A DNA stretch of 64,000 nt from an uncultured Lachnospiraceae bacterium (GTDB lineage Bacteria > Bacillota > Clostridia > Lachnospirales > Lachnospiraceae): contig CANQTL010000006.1 in assembly GCA_947626775.1 (NCBI GenBank), positions 1 to 64,000 of the forward strand, read 5' to 3'. Positions 1 through 7,302 of this stretch are shown in pieces. The notes beneath the pieces were generated by a model that saw only the letters and a program-made list of their open reading frames with translations, did not search any database and was not told the origin of the DNA. The position numbers and the translations under genes are program-made. Position 1 is the stretch's first letter. The number at the start of each line of letters is the position of its first letter.

Positions 1-81
1 TATGGGTGATGATATAAAACTAAAAAATATATCGGGAGATATATTGACAAATTTCAAATTTTGAGATAGGAGGATTTTACA

Positions 82-414
82 ATGGAAAAAATCACACAGA
101 CTGCAGGCAGAGATCAGCTGGGCGGCTTCGCGCCGGATTTTGCCCACTTTAACGATGACGTTCTCTTTGGAGAGAACTGGAACAATCAGGATATCGACTT
201 AAAGACTCGGTGTATTCTTACAGTAGTGGCGCTGATGAGTTCAGGGATCACGGATTCCTCGCTGACTTATCATCTGGAGAACGCCAAGGCTCACGGCGTA
301 ACCCGTGCGGAGATCGCCGCCATTGTAACCCACGTCGGCTTTTATGTGGGCTGGCCCAAGGCGTGGGCTGTGTTCCGCCTGGCAAAGGATGTCTGGAAGG
401 AGACGGATGGCTGA
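82..414 (+). CDS. carboxymuconolactone decarboxylase (CMD) family protein
   Basis: This 110-residue protein has the compact all-helical CMD fold pattern: a TRC-ILTVVALMSSG helix around residues 42-55, then YHLENAKAHGVTRAEI and THVGFYVGWPKAW (residues 63-95), which match the family's HL-x-A-x2-G-x-T-x2-EI and Y-x-G-x-P-x-A patterns. It has one cysteine (C44) and no CxxC pair, so an AhpD-type peroxidase is unlikely; a gamma-CMD-like enzyme or redox accessory role fits better. AGGAGG at 68-73 sets the ATG. It leads a short run of flavodoxin and reductase genes, which suggests a redox context, but the substrate cannot be told from the sequence. Confidence 0.85.
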   Translation: MEKITQTAGRDQLGGFAPDFAHFNDDVLFGENWNNQDIDLKTRCILTVVALMSSGITDSSLTYHLENAKAHGVTRAEIAAIVTHVGFYVGWPKAWAVFRLAKDVWKETDG

Positions 415-459
415 TCTCTGCGCCGGTGGATGAAAAACAATATGGAGGATTGAAATAAA

Positions 460-923
460 ATGAAAAAGATCACCGCAATTATACTCGCAGCCTTGATGGT
501 ACTGTCCCTTGCCGCCTGTGCCGGAGGCGGGGAATCGGGCGGAAATAGCCAAGATACCGAACCGCAGCAGAGCGGCATGGAAAATGTTCAGATGCCGGAA
601 GAATCCCAGACGCAGGAGCAGACCTCTGGATCGGATATTCCGGTTCCGTGGAAAGTATGGAACAGTACGATGTTGTACTCATTGGTTATCCCATCTGGTG
701 GGGCGAAGCGCCGCGGATCATGAGTACCTTTATGGAAAGCTACGATTTCTCCAGCAAGACGCTGGCGGCGTTCTGTACTTCCGCAAGCAGCGGATTCGGC
801 AGCAGCGATTCGGCGCTGCGGGAGGCTGCGGACAATGCTGTATGGCTTGACGGACAGCGCTTTTCTGCCGGTGCGTCTGCCGAAGATGTTATGGAATGGG
901 CAGACGGGCTTGGGATCAACTAA
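460..923 (+). pseudogene. broken lipoprotein flavodoxin (internal deletion plus frameshift)
   Basis: The 5' part (460 to about 640) encodes a lipoprotein signal peptide with an LAAC lipobox and a Q/E/S-rich linker. From about 640 onward the reading frame that makes sense is a different one. It reads VESMEQYDVVLIGYPIWWG, then FMESYDFSSK and an SGFG segment, which is the C-terminal half of a flavodoxin and closely parallels the intact flavodoxin at 2368-2841. The N-terminal flavodoxin half with the FMN phosphate loop (the AYFSASGTT-like motif) is absent. The simplest reading is an ancestral gene of about 200 codons that lost roughly 70-75 codons in the middle, leaving a frame mismatch. The downstream half has its own GTG (648) but no convincing ribosome binding site. 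Confidence 0.75.
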
Positions 924-1218
924 GTTTTGCGGAAACGGCTGCTATGATGAGCCTGTTCGCGGCGGCAGCCTATTACATAAACAAGCTGCTTTGCAGGATT
1001 GGAAGGAAATCTGAGGGGAGGGTTGCTTATGAGTGAGCAATGTAATCAAGGAACAGTTGCTTTTCATAGGTGCGTAGACTTCCATGCGCACCCGGTATTT
1101 GAAAGTAATGAGAAGTATGTCGGATTGGTTAATCAGATTTACAAGGAAAATGCGGCTCAGCTTTTATAAGGCTTTAGATGAAAAAACAGAAAGTGTATGG
1201 CTGATGAAGGGAGATATT
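924..1218 (+). other. near-empty interval with possible gene remnants
   Basis: This 295-base stretch separates the broken flavodoxin from the aldo/keto reductase. One frame at about 923-1033 reads as an alanine-rich hydrophobic fragment ending in a stop, with no start signal, and looks like the tail of a lost gene. A 46-codon ORF (1029-1169) follows and is listed separately. I see no other structure, apart from the ribosome binding site GAAGGGAG that belongs to the next gene. Confidence 0.4.
1029..1169 (+). CDS. unrecognised 46-residue ORF, possibly a truncated gene
   Basis: The ORF starts at an ATG with a strong GGGGAGGG about 6 bases upstream, which argues that it is or was translated. The peptide contains two cysteines (C5, C15), an HRCVDFHAHPVFES segment and a helical tail, and stops after QLL. 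I do not recognise the family. It lies between a pseudogene and the aldo/keto reductase, so it may be the surviving 5' end of another decayed gene. A longer in-frame extension of the downstream reductase overlaps it but has no supporting start signal. Confidence 0.3.
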   Translation: MSEQCNQGTVAFHRCVDFHAHPVFESNEKYVGLVNQIYKENAAQLL

Positions 1219-2331
1219 ATGGCGGACTATTTTGGAAAAGAAACACCGAAGCTGGGCTTCGGACTGATGCGGCTGCCGAAGAAGTTACTCGGCACCGACA
1301 TTGAGCAGGTCAAAAAGATGGTGGATCTGTTCATGGAAGCGGGATTTACATACTTTGACACCGCTTTTGTTTACGGTTCCTCCGAGCAGGACACCAAGAA
1401 AGCGCTGGTTGACCGCTATCCGCGGGAATCTTACACCCTTGCCACAAAGCTCAACGCTTCTATGGCTTCCAGTGAGAAAGAGGCGCAGGGACAGTTTTAT
1501 AAGAGCCTGGACCGTACAGGGGCAGGATATTTTGACTATTATCTGCTGCATGCGCTCATGGAGAACAATTATAAAAAGTACGATCAGTACCATATCTGGG
1601 ACTTTGTAAAGAAAAGGAAAGAGGAAGGACTGATCCGGCACTTCGGGTTTTCTTTCCATGCCGGTCCGCAGCTTCTCGACCGTCTGCTTACCGAACATCC
1701 GGAGATTGACTTTGTTCAACTGCAGATCAACTATGCCGACTGGAACGATCCGAATGTATCGTCCCGCGCAAACTATGAGGTTGCGAGGAAACACGGGAAG
1801 TCCATTACCGTTATGGAACCGGTGAAAGGCGGCAAGCTTGCGAACCCTCCGGCGGCGGTCAGAAAGCTGTTTCAGGAGTACGCTCCCAACATGTCGCCGG
1901 CTTCGTGGGCGATCCGGTTTGTGGCAAGTCTGGACGGGATTATTACTGTGCTTTCGGGAATGTCCAGCGTGGAGCAGATGGAAGATAACCTTTCCTATAT
2001 GAAGAATTTTCAGGCGTTGAATGAAGAAGAACAGAAGATCATTCGGCAGGCGCAGAAGATTCTCGGCAGCTCGGCGGAGATCCCGTGTACGGCGTGTCAC
2101 TATTGCACGGACGGATGCCCGAAACAGATCCCGATTCCCGATATTTTTGCAGCGGCAAATCTACAGATTGGAAATGGGCAGGCAGCGCAGGCGAAAGAGC
2201 GCTACGCCGGCATATCGGAGGGACGCCGCGCCGCAGACTGCATCGGCTGTAAACAGTGCGAACGGGCCTGCCCACAGCATCTGAAGATTACGGATTATCT
2301 GAAACAGTGCAGTGAAATATTTGGTGCATAG
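1219..2331 (+). CDS. aldo/keto reductase with C-terminal ferredoxin-type 4Fe-4S domain
   Basis: The protein has 370 residues. Residues 1 to about 280 form the aldo/keto reductase barrel: LGFGLMRLP near the start, FDTAFVYGSSE carrying the conserved Asp/Tyr, ATKLN with the catalytic Lys, and YLLH. The C-terminal part has two complete Cys motifs, CTACHYCTDGCP and CIGCKQCERACP, each C-x2-C-x2-C-x3-CP, which predict two 4Fe-4S clusters. This fused class is common in anaerobic Firmicutes and probably passes electrons between ferredoxin/flavodoxin and an organic substrate that is not identifiable here. The ATG at 1219 was chosen because GAAGGGAG lies just upstream and the family starts near this point; the frame remains open further upstream. 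Intact flavodoxin follows 36 bases downstream, consistent with an operon. Confidence 0.9.
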   Translation: MADYFGKETPKLGFGLMRLPKKLLGTDIEQVKKMVDLFMEAGFTYFDTAFVYGSSEQDTKKALVDRYPRESYTLATKLNASMASSEKEAQGQFYKSLDRTGAGYFDYYLLHALMENNYKKYDQYHIWDFVKKRKEEGLIRHFGFSFHAGPQLLDRLLTEHPEIDFVQLQINYADWNDPNVSSRANYEVARKHGKSITVMEPVKGGKLANPPAAVRKLFQEYAPNMSPASWAIRFVASLDGIITVLSGMSSVEQMEDNLSYMKNFQALNEEEQKIIRQAQKILGSSAEIPCTACHYCTDGCPKQIPIPDIFAAANLQIGNGQAAQAKERYAGISEGRRAADCIGCKQCERACPQHLKITDYLKQCSEIFGA

Positions 2332-2367
2332 AGTTAAAAAATGAAATGGAAACAGGAGGAAACAGAC

Positions 2368-2841
2368 ATGAGTAAAACATTGGTAGCGTATTTTTCGGCA
2401 AGCGGGACGACCGCAAAGGTTGCAAAAAACCTCGCGGAGGCAGTAGGTGCGGATCTGTATGAGATTAAGCCCGCCGAGCCTTACACACAGGCGGACTTGA
2501 ACTGGATGGATAAGAAGTCCCGCAGCTCTGTGGAGATGAATGACAAATCCAGCCGTCCGGCGCTGGCGGACAAGGACGCCGACATCAGCAGCTATGACCA
2601 GATCCTGCTTGGCTTCCCCATCTGGTGGTATGTGGCGCCGACGATCATCAACAGCTTTCTGGAAAGCTATGATTTTTCCGGCAAGAAGATCGTATTGTTT
2701 GCCACTTCCGGCGGCAGCGGGTTTGGAAAAGCCGTGGATGGGTTAAAAGGCTCGGCAGCAGATGTGGTGATCACAGAGGGTAAGATATTGAATGGTAATC
2801 CTTCCCCTGACGAATTGAAAGCGTGGGTGAATACCTTATGA
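2368..2841 (+). CDS. flavodoxin
   Basis: This 157-residue flavodoxin has the FMN phosphate-binding loop YFSASGTTAKVA at residues 8-19, the WWYVAP stacking segment around residue 89, and the SGGSGFG loop near residue 119. There is no signal peptide, so it is cytoplasmic. An AGGAGG 8 bases upstream marks the ATG at 2368; an earlier in-frame ATG at 2341 lacks such a site. The stop overlaps the next start (ATGA), indicating translational coupling with the reductase downstream. It probably acts as a one- or two-electron carrier for the neighbouring reductases. Confidence 0.93.
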   Translation: MSKTLVAYFSASGTTAKVAKNLAEAVGADLYEIKPAEPYTQADLNWMDKKSRSSVEMNDKSSRPALADKDADISSYDQILLGFPIWWYVAPTIINSFLESYDFSGKKIVLFATSGGSGFGKAVDGLKGSAADVVITEGKILNGNPSPDELKAWVNTL

Positions 2842-3377
2842 AGATTGTAATATTAGAAGGCAGTCCCAACAAAAACGGCTCTTCCAATATGCTGGCAGAG
2901 CAGTTCCAAAAAGGCGCGGAGGAGGCAGGACACAGTGTACAGGTGATCGACGCAGCGCATGCCGATATCCACCCATGCACCGGCTGTATCCACTGCGGAT
3001 ATGAGGGGCCATGCGTGCAAAAGGATGATGTAGATGAAATCAGGCGGAAAATACTGGACGCGGATATGATGGTGTTTGTGACGCCGCTTTATTATTACGG
3101 CATGAGCGCCCAGCTTAAAATATTGGTAGACCGGTTCTGTGCTTTTAACGGCAGCATCCAGAGAAAGCATATGAAGTCGGCGCTTTTAACTGTGGCATGG
3201 AACAACGACACATGGACGTTTGAGGCGCTGGAATCGCATTATGACACGCTGGTGCGGTACTTGAACCTGGAAGATCAGGGAAGGGTGCTCGGAAAAGGCT
3301 GCGGCACGCCGGAGATGACCAGACGCAGTATCTATCCAAAGCTGGCATATGAGTTAGGACTGTCGTTAAAAATATAA
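2838..3377 (+). CDS. NADPH-dependent FMN reductase / iron-sulfur flavoprotein-like protein
   Basis: The protein has 179 residues with a flavodoxin-like fold. It starts MKIVILEGSPNKNGSSN, the nucleotide/FMN phosphate loop of the FMN reductase family, followed by the cysteine cluster PCTGCIHCGYEGPC (about residues 44-57). That cluster resembles the 4Fe-4S ligands of archaeal and clostridial iron-sulfur flavoproteins. TPLYYYGMSAQLKILVDRF is the usual mid-domain motif of the family. The start overlaps the flavodoxin stop by four bases (ATGA), so the two are likely co-translated. It is probably a multimeric flavin oxidoreductase of the cytosol; electron donor and acceptor are unknown. Confidence 0.87.
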   Translation: MKIVILEGSPNKNGSSNMLAEQFQKGAEEAGHSVQVIDAAHADIHPCTGCIHCGYEGPCVQKDDVDEIRRKILDADMMVFVTPLYYYGMSAQLKILVDRFCAFNGSIQRKHMKSALLTVAWNNDTWTFEALESHYDTLVRYLNLEDQGRVLGKGCGTPEMTRRSIYPKLAYELGLSLKI

Positions 3378-3397
3378 AAGCAGGTAGATTGCTTTTA
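3375..3397. terminator. short hairpin between convergent genes
   Basis: TAAAAGCA (3375-3382) and TGCTTTTA (3390-3397) form an 8-bp stem with a 7-base loop between the stops of the reductase and the convergent ATP-binding protein gene. Its A/T flanks would give a short U run in either direction, so it may be a weak bidirectional terminator. Confidence 0.5.
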
Positions 3398-4825
3398 GCT
3401 GTAATAACGTTGTTTTTTGCTCTTGGGTTTGTCGGGAACGGTGAGGCGTATCTTTCCGCTCTCGACAAGCGGATGAACAATATTTGTCATAAGATAATTT
3501 ATGGACAATCTGCCTTTAAAGTGTTCTGCAAGCTCTGCGCGAGTTCTCGGCGTTTTGCAGAAAAGCAGTAAATCTGCTTCGTTGCCTGTGGCGGGCTGCG
3601 CTATATCAGTTCCATTATAAAGAGTCACTTTGAATACGCCCCGTTCGTTTTCAAATTTCGGTTCAGGCAGCCCGGCATTTTTCATGGCACTATAAACAGT
3701 CGGTATACCGCTGTATCTGTTTTCGGTAATATCAAGAACTTCCAAAGCGTTTGCGAGGAACGGATTGCGGGTATCGGCCGCTGCTTTTCCCAGTCGGTCA
3801 AGAGTCATTCGCCCGTAAAGTCCTCCGGGATTTTCTATTTCAAAGCGATTGGAAAACATTTTTATTGTTATAGGTGTAAAATCCGTGTGATTGCTATAAT
3901 CGCGGTGAACAAGAGCGTTCAGTATCAGCTCCCTGACAGCGATAATAGGATACTCTGTCTTGTCGGCGCGTTTTCCTGTCTGCGGATCAATAAATGTCGA
4001 TGTTTTCATATTTTTTCTTACAAATTTCAGCGCACCATCTAACATAAATGCAATATTTCCTTCAATACGAGCATTATCAATAAAACGATCGTCTGCTGTA
4101 TTATCTATGCTCATTTCAGTGCCTTGGATAGATACAGCGGTAATGCATAGCTGTGGAAAAAAACCTTGTGGGTACAAAGAAAATAGCAGTACAGCGGCCA
4201 AGGTTGGCTTATTATCTACTGTAAAGCCCTGCAGGGAATTGATTTTATCGTTTGCAAGACTGGCAAGATTCGGCTTTTTTGTTCGCATTGAAAGAACGTA
4301 TTCAGTATGCGCATCTGTTTCGATATCAGAAAGATTAGCACGCTCTGCAATTCTCAATTCGTCCTGTATTTTTTTCCTGAAGGCCTCATAGCTGTAAACC
4401 TCATATTCGGTCATATGTCTGTCGCCGTCGCCCACACGCACGTAAGAACCCTTTAATCGCCCGACGCCTTTATAAAAACAAGGTTTTTGATCATTATCGA
4501 TTTCCTGTACTTCTGCACTTACGACGGTTTTTCCATCTATATTTACAACGGTACATAACGGCCGCAATTCAGGTTCCATTTGAACAGCCTGCTCCATCAG
4601 CTTTTTTTGCAAATCGGCAGAATCATATACGCCACAAACTTCAAAGCCGCTTTTCTCATCAATTCCGAAGACAATGATCCCGCCGCCATTCTGATTAGAA
4701 AACGAAGAAAGAGTTTCAAGCAGTTTCGGACAGCCTTCACGGGCCGCTTTTACTTCAAGATAAGTGCTTTCGCTTTTGGTTTGCAGGATTTTGTCTACCA
4801 ATTCAACTAATTCAGTTTCAAGCAT
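3395..4825 (-). CDS. Schlafen/AlbA_2 domain-containing ATP-binding protein (transcriptional regulator-like)
   Basis: The protein has 476 residues. The N-terminal AlbA_2/Schlafen-type domain shows LEVKAA, then FSNQNGGGIIVFGIDE at about residues 40-55. The middle and C-terminal parts match the HATPase_c_4 type found in the same proteins: ELILNALVHRDYS around residue 300, IENPGGLYG, and RNP near residue 345. A winged-helix-like tail ends in a K-rich patch. Family members are annotated as putative DNA-binding or transcriptional regulators and some act in phage defence; the role here is unknown. The ATG at 4825 is preceded by GAGGTGAG; an upstream GTG at 4834 is less likely. The gene is visibly AT-richer than its surroundings and sits beside a toxin-antitoxin operon, which suggests acquisition by transfer. 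Confidence 0.85.
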   Translation of the reverse strand: MLETELVELVDKILQTKSESTYLEVKAAREGCPKLLETLSSFSNQNGGGIIVFGIDEKSGFEVCGVYDSADLQKKLMEQAVQMEPELRPLCTVVNIDGKTVVSAEVQEIDNDQKPCFYKGVGRLKGSYVRVGDGDRHMTEYEVYSYEAFRKKIQDELRIAERANLSDIETDAHTEYVLSMRTKKPNLASLANDKINSLQGFTVDNKPTLAAVLLFSLYPQGFFPQLCITAVSIQGTEMSIDNTADDRFIDNARIEGNIAFMLDGALKFVRKNMKTSTFIDPQTGKRADKTEYPIIAVRELILNALVHRDYSNHTDFTPITIKMFSNRFEIENPGGLYGRMTLDRLGKAAADTRNPFLANALEVLDITENRYSGIPTVYSAMKNAGLPEPKFENERGVFKVTLYNGTDIAQPATGNEADLLLFCKTPRTRAELAEHFKGRLSINYLMTNIVHPLVESGKIRLTVPDKPKSKKQRYYS

Positions 4826-5137
4826 TTTTCTCACCTCGACAAATCAATTATACGCATTTATTAATGCTTTGTAAACAGAAAATCCGCATAAAATTCTGAT
4901 AAATCGTTATAATTTAAAAATTGTCGTTATAAATTTTCCGAAAATTGTTATAAAAATATCTTTTTGCTTAAAGAATGCAGGGAAAAATTGGCGAGAGCGG
5001 CTACCAATAACTTCAACGACGAAATAAAACGTTGATTGCGCACATAAAATAATCGTAATTGAAATACTGCAAAATTTTTATAGAAAGACTTGTTAAGTAA
5101 CGACAAAAGCGTTACAATAAAAAAGAGGTGATATGCA
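4826..5137. other. AT-rich intergenic stretch upstream of a toxin-antitoxin operon
   Basis: About 310 bases contain no gene I can support. The interval is A/T-rich, with several TTGTTATAAA/CGTTATAA-like runs between about 4905 and 4960. The right end holds the toxin-antitoxin promoter and dyad. An apparent minus-strand ORF here (90 codons) lacks a start signal and overlaps the antitoxin, so I do not call it. Confidence 0.6.
5090..5118 (+). promoter_or_regulatory. promoter with dyad operator of the RelB/RelE-type operon
   Basis: TTGTTA (5090-5095), a 17-base spacer and TACAAT (5113-5118) form a sigma-A type promoter. Within the spacer and running into the -10 box lies a perfect dyad, GTAACG (5097-5102) and CGTTAC (5110-5115), separated by 7 bases. 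Its placement would let a bound antitoxin or toxin-antitoxin complex block polymerase, the usual autoregulation of this class. Confidence 0.7.
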
Positions 5138-5440
5138 ATGGAAAAGACGGCTACTTTAAATTTAAGAGTAAATCCCAATGTAAAACAGCGTGCAGAAGAG
5201 GTGTTGACTCGCCTGGGCATTCCAATGTCTACGGCTGTAGATATGTATCTGCATCAAATATCTTTAACAGGAGGTATACCATTTGCTGTAACAATACCAA
5301 ACGCTCCAACAGTACTTAATGCAGATTTGATGACGTCGGAGGAAATTCATGCGAAATTGCAAGAAGGGTATGACGATGTGCAAGCGGGCAGGCTGCAGGA
5401 TGCGATTTCTGCATTTACGAAATTTAGGGAGAATCATTAG
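5138..5440 (+). CDS. RelB/DinJ family antitoxin
   Basis: The protein has 100 residues. The N-terminal part, LNLRVNPNVKQRAEEVL followed by GIPMSTAVDMYLHQI and GGIPFAV, is the ribbon-helix-helix dimerisation and DNA-binding region typical of DinJ/RelB antitoxins. The C-terminal half (residues 55-100) is the flexible toxin-wrapping arm. AGAGGTG lies 7 bases upstream of the ATG. The toxin gene begins 3 bases after the stop. The dyad in the upstream promoter is the probable operator. Confidence 0.92.
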   Translation: MEKTATLNLRVNPNVKQRAEEVLTRLGIPMSTAVDMYLHQISLTGGIPFAVTIPNAPTVLNADLMTSEEIHAKLQEGYDDVQAGRLQDAISAFTKFRENH

Positions 5441-5443
5441 ATT

Positions 5444-5758
5444 ATGAAGCAATATAAGGTGCAGATTACAGATAAGGCATTAGCCGATATGGAAGAAATC
5501 TATAATTATATTGCAATACAGCTCCAAGCACCAGAAAATGCAATGGGGCAATATAATCGGATCGCGAAGGCTATTGAAGAACTAAATATGTTTCCGGAAA
5601 AATTTAAGATTATGGAATCTGAGCAGGAACGGGCAAGGGGTATAAGGCAGCTGGCGGTAGATAATTATTCAGTTTTTTATATAATTGAGAATGAGAGGGT
5701 TATCGTAATGAGAGTATTATATAGCGCATCTGATATTGGGGTGAGACTGCATGATTAA
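5444..5758 (+). CDS. RelE/ParE family toxin
   Basis: The 104-residue protein has the ParE/RelE fold order: YKVQITDKALADMEEIYNYI at the N-terminus, a helix with NRIAKAIEELNMFP, then RGIRQLAVDNYSVFYII and ERVIVMRVLYSASD strands. The conserved Arg before the central strands and YSVFY favour this superfamily. Whether it cleaves mRNA (RelE-like) or inhibits gyrase (ParE-like) cannot be decided: ParE-like topology and the R-x2-YSASD end slightly favour ParE, the DinJ-type partner favours RelE/YafQ. It follows the antitoxin by 3 bases. Confidence 0.9.
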   Translation: MKQYKVQITDKALADMEEIYNYIAIQLQAPENAMGQYNRIAKAIEELNMFPEKFKIMESEQERARGIRQLAVDNYSVFYIIENERVIVMRVLYSASDIGVRLHD

Positions 5759-5825
5759 AAAAGTATAATTATGGTACATAAAAAGTTATATGTTTAAAAG
5801 ATTATATTACGCAAAAATGACATAA

Positions 5826-5857
5826 GGGATCAGGGCGCCTTACAGCACCCTGATCCC
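5826..5857 (-). terminator. terminator overlapping the end of galK
   Basis: GGGATCAGGG (5826-5835) pairs perfectly with CCCTGATCCC (5848-5857), with two further GC pairs inside the loop. The galK stop codon sits in the loop. Read on the minus strand, the stem is followed by TTATGTCATTTTT, an imperfect T tract. No T tract follows on the plus strand. Confidence 0.65.
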
Positions 5858-7123
5858 TCCATGTCTGCGGATAGAGAGCACATGACATGTGTCCTTCCCG
5901 AGAATACTTTCGATAAACGCTTTGTAGCCGGCCACGGTTTCTTCTTTGACAAAGGCCTGAATTGTTCCCGCAAAACCGCCGCCGTGTACGCGGCAGACGC
6001 CGTTGTCTTTCAAATAGTATTCACTGAGCATCAGCGTGGCGGGGACGGGCTGGGTCTGCTCGTATTTATTGGAGTAGACATTTTGCAGATATTTATAGGA
6101 AGAATTACCGGATTCTCTGATCACCTCCAGGAAATCCGTGAAGCGTTTTTCCTTTAATGCGGCTGACGCGCGGCTGACGCGCTCTACTTCCGTCAGATAG
6201 TGGAATGCGCGGAGTATACAGCGGTCGCCTACTTTACCATAGAGCCTGGGCAGGGCGGAGATAAATTCATCCATTGTGATTTCATGCAGATATTCCCTGC
6301 CAAAGAAGGCGCATACTTCTTTCATATCCGCGGGAATTGCGGCGTAGTCGTCGGTCAGGTTGGCGTGAGAGCCCTTGGTGTCCACGATACACAGGCGGTA
6401 GCCCTCCGCTGTGATGTCGAAGTTGATCTTCGTGACGACAGGTTTTGCGGGATCGGCGAAGTCGATATGTACGAAGTCCCCCACGCTGCACGCGATTTGA
6501 TCCATCAGGCCGCTGGGTTTGCCAAAGTAGACGTTTTCTGCGTACTGGCCGATGATCGCGATATCCACAGGGGAGACGGTCATTTCGTTGTACAGTCCCG
6601 ACAGGATCGTGCCGACGATGGATTCCAGCGCAGCGGAGGAGGAGAGGCCGGAGCCGCTCAGTACGTCGCTGGTGACATATGCCTTGAATGCGCCCGTCTT
6701 ATAGCCGTGATCCTGCATTCCTTTGATAACGCCTTTGAGCAGAGCGGCGGTTGTGCCTTTGGCTTCCTCGGTGATAGCCAGATCGTTTACGCCGAAACGA
6801 ATCGGCTCGTAGCCCTCTGACACAAATTCTACGGTGTCGCCGCCGTCCATGCCGACGACGGCGATGGCGTCCAGGTTGATGGAGGCCGCCAGCACCGTGC
6901 CGTGCTGATGATCCGTATGGTTGCCGCAGATTTCGGTTCTGCCGGGCGCGCTGTAGATCTCAACCTCCCCGGCGCCGAAGAGCTCTTCGTATTTTGTGAC
7001 AGCGTTTCTGTATCTGTCGCGCTGTACGGCGAGAACATCTTCCCCGACGCCGTAGATCTCTTTTAATTTTGCGTCATATGTTCCGTCTGCGAGTTGTGTC
7101 TGCAAATTTTTAGAATGAATCAT
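5840..7123 (-). CDS. galK: galactokinase
   Basis: The protein has 427 residues. It phosphorylates galactose to galactose 1-phosphate with ATP, the first step of the Leloir pathway, in the cytosol. GHMP-kinase motifs are present in order: APGRTEICGNHTDHQHG (residues 59-75, sugar signature, a clostridial variant of the classic GRxNLIGEHTDY), SGSGLSSSAALE (about 157-168, ATP loop) and VHGGGFAGTIQAF near residue 385. It is longer than the E. coli enzyme (382) by an N-terminal extension, as in related Clostridia. GGGAGG lies 5 bases before the ATG. No galT or galE is adjacent, so it stands alone here. Confidence 0.95.
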   Translation of the reverse strand: MIHSKNLQTQLADGTYDAKLKEIYGVGEDVLAVQRDRYRNAVTKYEELFGAGEVEIYSAPGRTEICGNHTDHQHGTVLAASINLDAIAVVGMDGGDTVEFVSEGYEPIRFGVNDLAITEEAKGTTAALLKGVIKGMQDHGYKTGAFKAYVTSDVLSGSGLSSSAALESIVGTILSGLYNEMTVSPVDIAIIGQYAENVYFGKPSGLMDQIACSVGDFVHIDFADPAKPVVTKINFDITAEGYRLCIVDTKGSHANLTDDYAAIPADMKEVCAFFGREYLHEITMDEFISALPRLYGKVGDRCILRAFHYLTEVERVSRASAALKEKRFTDFLEVIRESGNSSYKYLQNVYSNKYEQTQPVPATLMLSEYYLKDNGVCRVHGGGFAGTIQAFVKEETVAGYKAFIESILGKDTCHVLSIRRHGGIRVL

Positions 7124-7302
7124 ATTGACCTCCCAATATTCAGTGAGCTATAGCTTGTTGCGATATATTTATTCTATCTGATTTTCTGAAAAACTTAAAG
7201 AGGTTCGGGGAATATTTTATCATTGCGCGCCTTTTGCTTTGCTATTTTTTCAAATGGTGATAAAATCGAAGTGGATTCTCTTATATCGAAACGAGGTTAT
7301 AC

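Noticed and set aside
1-81. Promoter with TTGACA at 44-49 before the CMD gene
   Set aside because: No acceptable -10 box is found 16-18 bases downstream before the ribosome site, so I do not call it.
1084-1218. N-terminal extension of the aldo/keto reductase to 1084
   Set aside because: The extension has no family similarity and no ribosome site, while ATG 1219 has GAAGGGAG and matches the expected N-terminus.
4948-5220. 90-codon minus-strand frame in the AT-rich gap
   Set aside because: No start signal, hydrophobic composition expected of AT-rich antisense sequence, and overlap with the antitoxin gene.
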